Of a stretch of DNA of 64,000 nt, positions 38,272 through 48,380 are shown one piece after another. The stretch's first letter is position 1. The number at the start of each line of letters is the position of its first letter. The notes beneath the pieces are model-generated. The model was not told the DNA's origin, made no database searches, and saw nothing but the letters and a program-made list of their open reading frames with translations. The stretch comes from a virus: positions 1 to 64,000 of the IMG/VR virus record IMGVR_UViG_3300042691_029560; one strand, 5' to 3'. The position numbers and the translations under genes are program-made.

Positions 38272-41200
38272 TTTGGGGAGTTCGCACCTCTACGCTTTAG
38301 AGTATCAATAAGTCTTTGAATCTCGTCAGCAGACTTGCTGTTCAGGTTCGTGATTCCAAGCTTACGCTTCTCTGCAGAAGTCAGACCAAGAGAGTTAGCC
38401 AGATCCTTGACACGCTTAAGTTGTCTAGGAGTTGGCTTACCGGTGTCGACGCCAGCCTTAGGGTTTAGAGCCCTAAGTTGTCCAAGCATTGCACCCATCT
38501 GAGCCTTAGTCAAGTTTTTACTTGATAGGGCATCTTGAATTGCAGTAGCTAGTTCTGGATCGATGCCGTCTCTGTTGCCACCAAGTTCCTTGAGGTAGTC
38601 ATACTGAGCGTCAGTAGCTGGCTCACCCATCTTAGGTGATACAACTGCGTTGCCAGGTTCTTGAGAAAAGCCGTCAGAATCATCATTAACATCATCATAA
38701 TAACCTCGGCTGTTTTCAGCATCTTCATCAACAAGATCGCTGTTGTAGTAGTCTAGCTTTTCATTAGCAAATGCTAGGGCTTCTTCTTTAGAACCAAAAG
38801 TCTGAGAACCTTCGTCATATTGGAATTCTGCATCTTTATCCATGTATTGATACGAGTGATCTACTTCCCACTCACCGTCGCCCTTATACCAGACCTCAAT
38901 CTGACTGTCAGAGTAAGGGTCTGTAGTATAACCACCATCGCTGTTTTGACTTAGTTTGTCATCCCTAACTGGAGTGCCTTTTCTGCCAGGTTCTTGGGCG
39001 AAACCACCCTGATCTTTCTTACGGTTTTTCTTATCTAGAATTCTCTGAGCACGATCTACAAAATCACTAAGAGCATATCTAAACTCATCTGATACTCTAG
39101 CATCACCAAAGTCCTCATAAAGCCTTGCCATTCTATCGATAAACTCTTGCTCAGTACCATTTTCAATAGCTGTTGAAAGTTCTTTCTCTAGATTTGCTTC
39201 CGAGAAGTTTTGAGATAGATTTGAGTTATAGTCAGCTGCTTCGTTAGCTGCCCACTCAATCGCGTCATCGCGGTCATCAAACTCTTGCCTATCATACGCA
39301 GAATCTCCGCTATCAGAACCATAAGTAATTCTAGCTTCGTACTTACCATTCTCGTTTGGCTCATTGTCAATGTTGATTTCTGCTCCACCGCTTCTGTAGT
39401 CTCCCCAGTAACCATCATCTGCAGCTTCTGCAATCTTATCGGCATCTGTTGAATAGTAAATTTCTCTAGCAGTAGCCATTTCATCTTCAACGTCAGATAG
39501 ATCTAAGTTTCTTAAATCGTCAGGATCTCTAAGAGCTGCTCGTATTCCAGCACGATCTTCAATTCTCTTAATAACTTGATCTCTCAGGTTATCGAGCTCG
39601 TCTGCCAAACTAGAGTCACTAGAATTATCTCTTCTAAGTCTAGATACAACATCTTGAAGATCGGAAGCAAACATGTAAGACTGCTCTACAGCCCAGTCTT
39701 TACCATATTTTTTATTGTCTGGATTGTCTGGATCTGACTCTGCTAACATTTCTCTCAAGTTGTCGCCGTCTAACATAAGGAAAGTGTCCTCATTTGCAGC
39801 GTCAAGTCTTCTTGCAAGCTCATCAATTCGCTCACCCTTTAGAGAGTTGTAGTAAGCATCCATCTCACCAGCAACTTCGGCAGGTCCGCTTTCTGTAAAG
39901 TCGTCACCAGCACGGTCGCGGTTGAACTGCTCTTCTCCAGGAATGCCTGGCTCCTGAGCAAAGCCGATAGTCTCTGGACGATCCTTCTTTCTACGAAGCT
40001 TGTCGTTTAGAGCATCTACTTCAGCACGGTTCATGTTTGGTAGGTTGTCTAGGATGTCCTTGACTTCTTCTGGAGTTAGGTCCTTGGTCACAAGCTTGCT
40101 GTTCAATGACTGAAGAGCACGGTCGCTTGGCTTGTTAGGGTCGACGCCCGGTTTGAACGGAGCATCACGCATAGGGCCAATAAGTGCACTCATCTGTGCC
40201 TTAGTTAGGTTCTTGTTCGCAAGAGCTTCTGTAATTGCCTGAGCAGTTAGGTCGTCAGCTGGAACTCTTTCATCAGCGTACTCTTGTAGAAGAGCATACT
40301 GAGCAGGAGTTGCAGGTTCCATCTGCTTAGCAGACAAACCTCCAGTTTTTTCCTTGTTTTGCTTCTTATTGCCGTCAGCAATCTGCTTACGTAGCCATTT
40401 CTCGGCTGCCTCTGGACTATTGAATGATTTACTAGTAGTATTTCCTAGTCCATTTCTATTTTCAGGATTAGCGTATTTAGCAAACCATCTGTTAGATTCT
40501 GTACCGTCTTCATTTTTATAGACGCCATACCTAACGTCAGATATGTTACCGTTGGCATCTTTATAAACTACGCCTCCTACTTTATCGACAGACTTAAGAT
40601 CTAAAGCGTTTGGGTCCTCTTCTAATAGATCGGAACCGGTTCCTGGTTCTTGGGCGAATCCACCGCTCTTATCTTCACGGAAGAAGTCATAGTCTTCACC
40701 ATTGTTTAGACCAATCGTATCAAACCATTCACCAGGTCCAAAGCCTGATTCTTTGTCTGCTTCTAGGAATAGCTTATAAGCTAGTACTTCACTATGGTAG
40801 CGACTAGGTTTTTCAATAGCTCCCTTAATCTCTCTACCGTTGTACCCATTAGCAACTGCCATATCAGCAATTAAATTGTAATAGCTGTATGGATCACTTT
40901 CGGCGAGACCATTTAGATAATCATCGTTGTAGCTCATAGCATTTTGTACTAGATCGCTAAGTTCTTCATTGTCATAGTCACCAGCAAGTTCAGAAAGTTT
41001 TTCCGAATCAAAATAACCATCGTCTTCTGCGCCAAGAGCACTTAAAATTTTATTAGCATCTTCTTCGCTCTTTGAGAAAAGATCTTTGTTAATTTTATCT
41101 TGCTCGTCCCAGGCATTCTGTACGTCAGATGCAAGGCCGGCAAGTTCACCATCTTGAGGAAGGTACTTAAATTGCTTAGATCTTGCAGCCCAACCAAATT

Positions 41201-44200
41201 GAGCTTTTTGTTGTTGAAGATCTCGGATTTCATCTCTATTATCAGATTTATCAATTTTACCCTGAAGAATATCTTCAGCTTCTTTGACAGCTCGATTTAC
41301 TTTATCACGTATTGGCTTATTAGCTGCTTTAGGAGTAAAATCAATTCTACCCTTTGGATAGTTTGTCCAAGCATAGTTTTTAGCTGGCTCTTCGCCACCA
41401 GGACGTTGAGCAAAGCCTTCACCTTCAGAGCCAAAACCAATCTCGTTTAGCCAGTGATCATTGTTCTGATCCTCAGCCCAGGTGTTCATTTCTGCGTCAA
41501 GAACATAGTCATGATAGTTATAAGGTTTCTCAATCATACGTTTGAACTCAGATGGGCTTGCATTTATAGCTTCAGCAGCATTCGCAATTTTGTAGAAGTA
41601 TTCAGCAGGATTTGTACGAGCTAAATTGTCTAGGTAGTTTTCATTTAGCTCTTTAATTTCCTGAGCAGCTTCGTAGTCTTCATCATCCTCGTCTAGACCG
41701 CCGTCTTCAATAAAAGCATACTTCTCAACAAGTCTCTTAGCTAGAGCTTTGTTCTTTGCTCTAACTTCTGGGCTTGGTCCGTTTCCAGGTGCTTGACCAA
41801 AGCCTCCGTAATCAAGATCGGCAGCGTAATCCTCTGCGTCCTGATTTACTTCCATACTGTTGTAGTAATTAAGTTTTTCGTTAGCAAATGCTAGAGCTTC
41901 TCCCTTAGTGTCGAAGGTCTTAGAGCCTTCGTCAAACGGCAACTCTCCTCTAGATTTGTCCATGTGAATGAACTGGTGGTTTACTTCCCACTTACCGTCA
42001 TTGGTAGGGTTGACTTCAATTTGACCTGGCTCACCAAAAGTAGTGCTAAGAGAACCGTCGTCACTCGTAATCAATTTGGAATTGTTTATAGGAGTATATT
42101 TTCTGCCAGGTTCTTGAGCGAAACCTCCGGACTCAAGATCAGCGGCGGCATCTTCTGCATCTGAGAATACCTTGTCACCGTTGTAGTAGTCTAGTTTTTC
42201 GTTAGCAAATACAAGAGCTTGCTTTATAGAATCAAACTTCTGAGAACCTTCGTCAAATGCAAACTCATTTCCAGAGCGTGCCATGTGGTTGTACGCGTGG
42301 CTTACTTCCCATTTACCGTCATCAGTAGGGTTGACTTCAATTTGCTTGTTAGAAGTTGGACTAGTACTGTAACCACGATTGCTAGTTGGCTGTAACACTT
42401 CTGGTTTGCCAGTTGCTTGAGCGAAGCCAGCTGCAGGAGATTCTCCGTTAGCGTCTCTAAGAGCTCGATCAATAGCCTCAACAGCGTCTTGTTTAGCCTT
42501 AAGTGGGTCACCAAACCCTAAGTTAGCTTTATCAATGTCTTCGATTGCTTGTCTAATTTCATCTTCGTAGTCTGGAACAATGTCTACAGGCTTACCATCG
42601 AAGGTGACCACAAGGAAATTACCGTCAGGATCTCCTTCTACGACTACCTTTAGGCGTCCGTCTGCAGAAGTAAAGTTTCCGCTTCTATCCCAGAGATCAG
42701 GATTGTCAGCTGCCTTACGGTCAATCTTAGGAGTGTAGCTAATTGAAAGATCTGCACTCTTGCCAACCTCAGCAAGAAGCTTGCCCATCTCGCCTTTGGT
42801 TAGGGCCTTGTTAGCAACGGCTTCTTCAACCATATCGCGAACGTCGGTTGGAAGTTTTTCACCTTGGTTATCTAAGATACCCTGAAGCTTGTTGTACTGT
42901 AGGGAGCTAGCTGGGTCTTTAGTCCAGGCTGGTGGCTCGTCGCCAGGTTCTTGAGCAAAACCGCCCATCTCGTCTGGAGACTTTCTAGCGTTTCCTTCAA
43001 GTTCTGAGAACAGACGTTCGCCGTCTTCAAGTGCCTTGTCTAGATTATCTGTAGGTTCACCCTGGCCCATAATTTCACCATTACGGTTGTAGGCGATAGG
43101 GGTAATCATACCCTTGTCTTTTTCTAGACGTACAATTCCACCATCTTCTGTTTCTGCAGTAGCAGCAAAGAAAATATCACTATCTGGATATAGAAGGAAT
43201 TTTCCGCGTTTATTTGAAGACTCACCAGGCTTTTGATCAAATCCACCGGTTTGCTTCTTTAGGAATTTGTCAACTAAAACACCTACGTCTTTTGCTAGGT
43301 CTGCTGAATCGTAGCCCCAACCAATGTAAGGAAGCTCACCAACCCATTCGCCATCGTAAGATACAGAAATACGAGATAGGTTTGTACCACCAAATCCCAT
43401 GTCTGGTTCTCCATCTGCCATTGACTCAAGAGTCAATCTTCCATCTGGAGACTTGTAGGTAGCGTCATTACCGCCTTCAGGATCTCCGAACCAGTGGCTT
43501 AGGTTGGCAATGTGAGCCTCGTCAACTCCACCAGCTTGGCCGGCTGATTGGGAGAATCCTTCGATATCATCGGTTCTTTCACCGTACTTGATATTCGGTC
43601 CGCCTCTAAGAAGTTCTTTAAGATCCGAAACAATTTCTTCTGCTTCTCTTTCAACACCTTCAGGCTCCATGTCTGGGTATCGAGAACTATCGTCAACTAA
43701 AACAAAATTCTGTACGTAGCCAATTGGTTTTCCATCATAACTAACTTCCCAGTCTCCACCTTCTACATAGGCAGAAGCAGCTCCTTTATTGGTTTCATAG
43801 TCATAATCACCAGATTTGTCTACATATTTTATTTCAAGTTTTCCGTCCTTAGACTTCCACTCGTCTCTAAAATCAAAACTACTGTCAAGTTCACCAGAAT
43901 AGTCTTTGGCTAAGTTACGTCGCTTAGGACTGCTATTAAGGTGCTTTGAGATTACATTCTCAATTTCATCAGCATAGTCGTCAATATCCATGAGCTCGAT
44001 TGGTTGAGAGTATGGTCTATCGATGTATCTAACAGGCTGTCCATCTTCTAGATCTATAGTATATTTTTCCCCATCAACAGATACTTCTAGATAAGATGTA
44101 TCGACTGCAGGATCATCTGCATAATAGCCAGCATCAGCGTCTCGGACGTAAGTAATCTTAATTCTTCCATCTCTAGAAACCCAGGTACGGTCCTTAAATG

Positions 44201-47047
44201 CTTCGGCAGACCAGTTGGCGTCTTTAAATGCGTCTACTGGAAGCTTATATTTTAGAGGCTCATCTTCTCCAGGCGCTTGAGCAAAACCTTCAATGTCATC
44301 TTGACCAGGAAGATCTGCTAGAGAAATGTCATTTGCAGCCTTTTCTGCTGCACCAATGCTCTTGAAGTTTGATGACGCACCTAGTTCGCCACCATCCTGA
44401 GAAATTGGAGTTACGTCCCAGGTACCATCGCCCTTAGGTGTGTAACGCATCATCAAACCTTCAGAGTTTTTCTTCAATAGGTTTGGACTTGCGTCTTCCC
44501 AGCCGTTGGTGTCTGGCATACCCTTTAGACGAGTAATGAGATCTGAAGCTTCATCCTTGGTCATCTTTGGAAGACGCTTGCTTAGATCAGCGGCTTCTTT
44601 AGCAGGAAGACCCTTAGAAATTAGACCACGGCGGATAGACGCTAGTTGTCTATCTGAAGGTACGTTGGTGTCAACGGCCTTTCGCATCTCACCAATTACG
44701 GCACCAATTTCGCCCTTAGTTGCTTCTTTGTTTGCAAGAATATCTTGCATAGACTTACGAAGTTCTTCTGGAAGTTTGTCACCCTGCTTTTCTAGGATGT
44801 TAGCTACGAATCCACGCTGGGCATCGGTTGCTGGGTCAGAAGATTTTCCACCCGGTTCTTGACTGAAACCAGGCATTTGATCATAACCTTCAAAGCCATC
44901 AACGTCATAGTAATCCCGATCATTTGATTTAGCTTGAGCGTTACCAAAAGCTTCGTCAAGCGCACCTATTTTTCCGTCTTCACCTTCACCATAGTTTTTA
45001 GGGTCATAGCCATCACTAAACTCGCGCTCTTTGTCACCACCAAATGGACTTTTAACGAGACTACCACCTACAACATCAACAGTACCGTCGGAATACTGAG
45101 TTATCTCAGCTGAACCGGCGTCACCTTCGTAGAACCAAACACGTTTTCCTGCTGCTTTATCGGATTCAGACGTTATTTCTTTGAAGTCTTTTCCGTAAGC
45201 CTTAACAAGATCGTCAACGGTATTAATTTCTGGTTCATTGCCAGGTGCTTGATAGAAGCCATCTCTTTCCCAGTCTTCAGGACCCTCTGGTGGCTCTGGT
45301 GGATCGTAGTCACTCTCTCCAGCACCAAATATACCTGCAATATCGTCCATGGAAGAGCCCAAAGGAAGTGACTCATAACTAGTGTCTACATCTTGACTAG
45401 GTGGCTCATCCCAGCCTCCAGGATTGTATTTACCGGCAGTATATTGAGTTAATTCGGCTGCTCCACCAGGATAAATTTCTAGTTCTGCGTACTTGTAGTT
45501 ATCTTCACTACCTAATGTTAGAAATATCACACCATCATCATCAGGGAATACATCTCCTGAATACCCGTATTCCTCTGCAAGATTTTTAATAGCAGCTAAC
45601 TCTTCATCAGAATAAAAAGAACTCTCAGAAGACCCATTTTCATAGTCGTCATATTTTTTAAGTTGAGCAGCGATTACATCGTGGTACTTAGCGTATTCAG
45701 GGTCCTCTAGCAAAGATTTCATTGCTTCTGCATCTAAATCCTTGAAAGACGTAAATACTTTAGCTTTTAATCCACGGTTGTACTTAATTTGCTCAATTTT
45801 GGCCTCGCGAGCCTTTTTTACATCTGACTTAAGTGGTTCTAAGCCATCTTTTTCACGTTTTTTATTTTTTGGAAATGCAAAGATTCCTTCTATATCATTC
45901 TGGGATCTTAAGTTATAACCATACTCACTGCTTAAAACACCAACACCAATGGTGTCTCCACTGTAGTACCTTTTACCAGCATTTTCTCCTTCGGTAATAT
46001 TTATTTCAAAATTACTCGGGTTAGGATTATTTTCTTGTCCACTCCAAGGCGTATATACAATCTCGTGGCCATAAGCTGACCATTTTCTAATGCCTTTGGC
46101 AGCATCTTCGGGGGTGGTAACTTCTACTGCATCATACTTTTTTGCAAAATCGTCAAGATTAATATTCTCCCCACCAGGTGCTTGATCATAGCCATAAAAA
46201 TCGCGATTGTCGCGATCCTCGTCGTATGTGTCTGGCTCATCATCAGAATTATCGTAGTTTTCATAACCCTCATCCATCAGTCCAGCTAAGTCGTCTAAGC
46301 TAGAACCGGCTGGAATACTATTTCCATCACTTCTAACGTCAGCATCTGCTGGGCTATCCCAGGATGCTGCATAACGCTTTGCAACATAAAAGTTTTCTAG
46401 GTCTGCGGATCCATCTGCACGTACAATTAGCTCAGCCCATGCGTCTCCAGCGTCATCGCCTTTTACTAGAGATATATATGGTTCTTCTCCTAAATATTCA
46501 CCTCTAGGTAAGCCGTAACCAAACTCATCCATTAATTTTTGAATATCCTCGAGTTCTTTATTTGTCCAGTACGGGCTATCAGCTTCCCCTGCTTCATATG
46601 CCTTTGCTTTTTCTAACTGCTTACTAGCATAATCATGATGTGCCGCATATTCAGGATTGTCGAGTACTGACTGGATCTGCTCAATAGATCCAGTATTAAT
46701 TCCACGATATGCGCGAATTTCAGCTACATCTTTAGGGGATATTCTTTGAGCTTTTGATACGAGCTCTTCCGCATTTGCAATTGCACGATCTTTTAGTTCG
46801 GTGCTTTCATATGCTGCGTTTTTCTTGTTTTCCAGATTTTTTTGTAGTGCTTCTACGTCGCCAAATCGAACAGCTTTTTGTCGATCGTAATATGATTCAA
46901 AATTATTGTAGAATTTAGGATCACCGTATTCAAAAACACCATAGTCGTACTCTTTCTCACCAGGAGCTTGCTCGAAGCCTTCATTATTTTCTAATAGATC
47001 CTTAGGAGATAGTTTTTTATTTCTGCCAGGTTCTTGAGCGAAGCCCT
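33979..47047 (-). repeat. Array of G-F-x-Q-x-P-G linkers separating modules
   Basis: About 25 copies of a 7-residue motif, consensus G-(F/Y)-(A/S/D)-Q-(E/A)-P-G and usually preceded by Asp/Glu, punctuate the giant gene (about 18 copies) and the frameshifted effector frame (7 copies, more divergent). At DNA level many share the core GCTCAAGAACC. Examples lie near 47.03, 46.97, 46.18, 45.25, 44.86, 44.28, 43.24, 42.95, 42.42, 42.11, 41.80, 41.40, 40.66, 39.96, 39.00, 38.66 and 33.99 kb. Distances between copies range from about 100 to 1000 bases and coincide with domain edges. Confidence 0.85.
38250..38277 (-). other. Programmed -1 ribosomal frameshift signal
   Basis: In the zero frame the giant gene ends TCC CCA AAA GCG TAA. 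C_CCA_AAA (38277-38271) is a perfect X_XXY_YYZ heptamer. After a 6-base spacer (GCGTAA) comes a stem CCCCC/GGGGG with loop GAAAA (38264-38250). A -1 shift reads on as AGC GTA ACC CCC GAA, giving SVTPEKGDRGFSQTP, which at once contains the G-F-S-Q linker motif. The two frames overlap only between the -1 frame stop at 38290-38292 and the zero-frame stop at 38265-38267, and the heptamer falls in that short window. No initiation codon exists in the -1 frame for about 250 bases. Confidence 0.87.
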
Positions 47048-48290
47048 TAGCTGGCTGCTGTTTGCGTAGACGTGCTTTTGCTTTTGGAGCCTTACCCTTA
47101 CCAGAGTCATTATCTGCGGCAAGCTTTTGAAGGTTTGCCCATTCCTGAGCGTAGCCAACAAAATCTCCAAATTCATCTGACAAAGAAAGTACAGGTTTGT
47201 TTGAATCATATGAGCCATCAGGACCAGCACCAATAAATTTTGAGCCCGAAGGTGCTTGCTCGCCGGATGGAAGAGTTGAAACAGAGTAGCCGTCTGCAGA
47301 CGTAAAGGTGCCATCACCATTGTCAGTCCAACCAGTTGGAGCAGACTTGCGGTTTGCTAGAAGTTCTTGTAGTGGAATTGCGTAACGTGAGTTTTTAGAG
47401 TCTGCCTTAAATGCTGGAGCTTCTCCAGTTCTAAGAATAGCTTTTAGACCTTCTACCTTAGATGCAGGAACAGAATAGATACCTGATGGAAGATCGGCTC
47501 CTCCTCCAGAAATTTCAACTTCAATCCTGTCGCTGTCTTGTGGGTTACCAGCAAACTTACCAACGAACGACTTAATCATGTCGCCAATCATGGCAAATAT
47601 ACGAGATCCACCACCCATCTCAGCAAATCGACCCTTACGGTCACGACGTTGCAACTTGGCACGTGCAGAACGTGCTGCTGAAGAGTTATTTCCAGCGAAT
47701 GGGTTTCCGATACCAAAAGCAGCGGTAATTGCTTGAATCTTAATGTCTGCTGGAACAGAAGCAGTTAGTGCCTCTAGACGTGCAGCAGCGTAGATGCTCT
47801 TGCTACTTCTTGGCTGTTGAACAAATGCCTCAAAGACTGCTTTACGTACAGACTCGTCAGTGATGCGTGGGTCGTAGGAAACCCAAGCAGCATTACGGAC
47901 GCGACGTGCAGATGCAGTAATCGGGCCAACGGTTTTTGTTGAGTACGGGTGAGCACTAGGGAGTAGGTCCCTAAACTCTACTACCGGAGCTTTATTGGAA
48001 GCCGGACCGTCGATAGCGTAGTCAACAAAATTGGTTACTTCACGCGCAGCGTGGAAGAAAATGTCTCGAGGGTCTTCGATGTCTAGTTTGCTTGCAATGT
48101 AACGATCTGTGTAGTTAAGAACGTCTTTTAGTGCTACTTGTCTTACCGAGGCAACTAACGCGTTTCTTTCAACAACGTAGTTTATAACGCCTCTCTTAAA
48201 GATCTGCTCACTCTCGGTGACAGTTATTTCTAGATCTTTTTCACTTAAGCTCTCTAGAGCAGCAACTAGGGGATTCAAATTTTCACTCAC
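38265..48290 (-). CDS. Giant modular virion-associated protein, 3341 aa
   Basis: The first 230 residues are helical and end in RRDRKGRFAEMGGG, a segment common in actinophage head-module proteins. The remainder is a string of small acidic domains separated by about 18 copies of a linker such as GFAQEPG, GYDQAPG or GFGQAPG. Domains fall into families by eye: four copies of a DUF3072-like unit (PATDAQYDYLKEL, then KNLTKAQMGAMLG), three of a beta unit (QIEVNPTDDGKWEVSH, then EALAFANEKLNYYN), at least four of a strand-rich unit (SPDGRLTLESMADGEPD), and two each of three further types. The start is a GTG at 48290 (GTG AGT GAA AAT) behind a GGA-rich site. It lies between the Dps fusion and the effector frame and is read into the latter by frameshift. 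Its function is unknown. Confidence 0.85.
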   Translation of the reverse strand: MSENLNPLVAALESLSEKDLEITVTESEQIFKRGVINYVVERNALVASVRQVALKDVLNYTDRYIASKLDIEDPRDIFFHAAREVTNFVDYAIDGPASNKAPVVEFRDLLPSAHPYSTKTVGPITASARRVRNAAWVSYDPRITDESVRKAVFEAFVQQPRSSKSIYAAARLEALTASVPADIKIQAITAAFGIGNPFAGNNSSAARSARAKLQRRDRKGRFAEMGGGSRIFAMIGDMIKSFVGKFAGNPQDSDRIEVEISGGGADLPSGIYSVPASKVEGLKAILRTGEAPAFKADSKNSRYAIPLQELLANRKSAPTGWTDNGDGTFTSADGYSVSTLPSGEQAPSGSKFIGAGPDGSYDSNKPVLSLSDEFGDFVGYAQEWANLQKLAADNDSGKGKAPKAKARLRKQQPAKGFAQEPGRNKKLSPKDLLENNEGFEQAPGEKEYDYGVFEYGDPKFYNNFESYYDRQKAVRFGDVEALQKNLENKKNAAYESTELKDRAIANAEELVSKAQRISPKDVAEIRAYRGINTGSIEQIQSVLDNPEYAAHHDYASKQLEKAKAYEAGEADSPYWTNKELEDIQKLMDEFGYGLPRGEYLGEEPYISLVKGDDAGDAWAELIVRADGSADLENFYVAKRYAASWDSPADADVRSDGNSIPAGSSLDDLAGLMDEGYENYDNSDDEPDTYDEDRDNRDFYGYDQAPGGENINLDDFAKKYDAVEVTTPEDAAKGIRKWSAYGHEIVYTPWSGQENNPNPSNFEINITEGENAGKRYYSGDTIGVGVLSSEYGYNLRSQNDIEGIFAFPKNKKREKDGLEPLKSDVKKAREAKIEQIKYNRGLKAKVFTSFKDLDAEAMKSLLEDPEYAKYHDVIAAQLKKYDDYENGSSESSFYSDEELAAIKNLAEEYGYSGDVFPDDDGVIFLTLGSEDNYKYAELEIYPGGAAELTQYTAGKYNPGGWDEPPSQDVDTSYESLPLGSSMDDIAGIFGAGESDYDPPEPPEGPEDWERDGFYQAPGNEPEINTVDDLVKAYGKDFKEITSESDKAAGKRVWFYEGDAGSAEITQYSDGTVDVVGGSLVKSPFGGDKEREFSDGYDPKNYGEGEDGKIGALDEAFGNAQAKSNDRDYYDVDGFEGYDQMPGFSQEPGGKSSDPATDAQRGFVANILEKQGDKLPEELRKSMQDILANKEATKGEIGAVIGEMRKAVDTNVPSDRQLASIRRGLISKGLPAKEAADLSKRLPKMTKDEASDLITRLKGMPDTNGWEDASPNLLKKNSEGLMMRYTPKGDGTWDVTPISQDGGELGASSNFKSIGAAEKAANDISLADLPGQDDIEGFAQAPGEDEPLKYKLPVDAFKDANWSAEAFKDRTWVSRDGRIKITYVRDADAGYYADDPAVDTSYLEVSVDGEKYTIDLEDGQPVRYIDRPYSQPIELMDIDDYADEIENVISKHLNSSPKRRNLAKDYSGELDSSFDFRDEWKSKDGKLEIKYVDKSGDYDYETNKGAASAYVEGGDWEVSYDGKPIGYVQNFVLVDDSSRYPDMEPEGVEREAEEIVSDLKELLRGGPNIKYGERTDDIEGFSQSAGQAGGVDEAHIANLSHWFGDPEGGNDATYKSPDGRLTLESMADGEPDMGFGGTNLSRISVSYDGEWVGELPYIGWGYDSADLAKDVGVLVDKFLKKQTGGFDQKPGESSNKRGKFLLYPDSDIFFAATAETEDGGIVRLEKDKGMITPIAYNRNGEIMGQGEPTDNLDKALEDGERLFSELEGNARKSPDEMGGFAQEPGDEPPAWTKDPASSLQYNKLQGILDNQGEKLPTDVRDMVEEAVANKALTKGEMGKLLAEVGKSADLSISYTPKIDRKAADNPDLWDRSGNFTSADGRLKVVVEGDPDGNFLVVTFDGKPVDIVPDYEDEIRQAIEDIDKANLGFGDPLKAKQDAVEAIDRALRDANGESPAAGFAQATGKPEVLQPTSNRGYSTSPTSNKQIEVNPTDDGKWEVSHAYNHMARSGNEFAFDEGSQKFDSIKQALVFANEKLDYYNGDKVFSDAEDAAADLESGGFAQEPGRKYTPINNSKLITSDDGSLSTTFGEPGQIEVNPTNDGKWEVNHQFIHMDKSRGELPFDEGSKTFDTKGEALAFANEKLNYYNSMEVNQDAEDYAADLDYGGFGQAPGNGPSPEVRAKNKALAKRLVEKYAFIEDGGLDEDDEDYEAAQEIKELNENYLDNLARTNPAEYFYKIANAAEAINASPSEFKRMIEKPYNYHDYVLDAEMNTWAEDQNNDHWLNEIGFGSEGEGFAQRPGGEEPAKNYAWTNYPKGRIDFTPKAANKPIRDKVNRAVKEAEDILQGKIDKSDNRDEIRDLQQQKAQFGWAARSKQFKYLPQDGELAGLASDVQNAWDEQDKINKDLFSKSEEDANKILSALGAEDDGYFDSEKLSELAGDYDNEELSDLVQNAMSYNDDYLNGLAESDPYSYYNLIADMAVANGYNGREIKGAIEKPSRYHSEVLAYKLFLEADKESGFGPGEWFDTIGLNNGEDYDFFREDKSGGFAQEPGTGSDLLEEDPNALDLKSVDKVGGVVYKDANGNISDVRYGVYKNEDGTESNRWFAKYANPENRNGLGNTTSKSFNSPEAAEKWLRKQIADGNKKQNKEKTGGLSAKQMEPATPAQYALLQEYADERVPADDLTAQAITEALANKNLTKAQMSALIGPMRDAPFKPGVDPNKPSDRALQSLNSKLVTKDLTPEEVKDILDNLPNMNRAEVDALNDKLRRKKDRPETIGFAQEPGIPGEEQFNRDRAGDDFTESGPAEVAGEMDAYYNSLKGERIDELARRLDAANEDTFLMLDGDNLREMLAESDPDNPDNKKYGKDWAVEQSYMFASDLQDVVSRLRRDNSSDSSLADELDNLRDQVIKRIEDRAGIRAALRDPDDLRNLDLSDVEDEMATAREIYYSTDADKIAEAADDGYWGDYRSGGAEINIDNEPNENGKYEARITYGSDSGDSAYDRQEFDDRDDAIEWAANEAADYNSNLSQNFSEANLEKELSTAIENGTEQEFIDRMARLYEDFGDARVSDEFRYALSDFVDRAQRILDKKNRKKDQGGFAQEPGRKGTPVRDDKLSQNSDGGYTTDPYSDSQIEVWYKGDGEWEVDHSYQYMDKDAEFQYDEGSQTFGSKEEALAFANEKLDYYNSDLVDEDAENSRGYYDDVNDDSDGFSQEPGNAVVSPKMGEPATDAQYDYLKELGGNRDGIDPELATAIQDALSSKNLTKAQMGAMLGQLRALNPKAGVDTGKPTPRQLKRVKDLANSLGLTSAEKRKLGITNLNSKSADEIQRLIDTLKRRGANSPKA

Positions 48291-48380
48291 TTAGGAGTAC
48301 CTTCCTACTACAGGTATCGCGACTGTTTTATTGTAACAAACTTAGAAAAAGTTTATCGTATTATGTGTACTTTGATTAGT

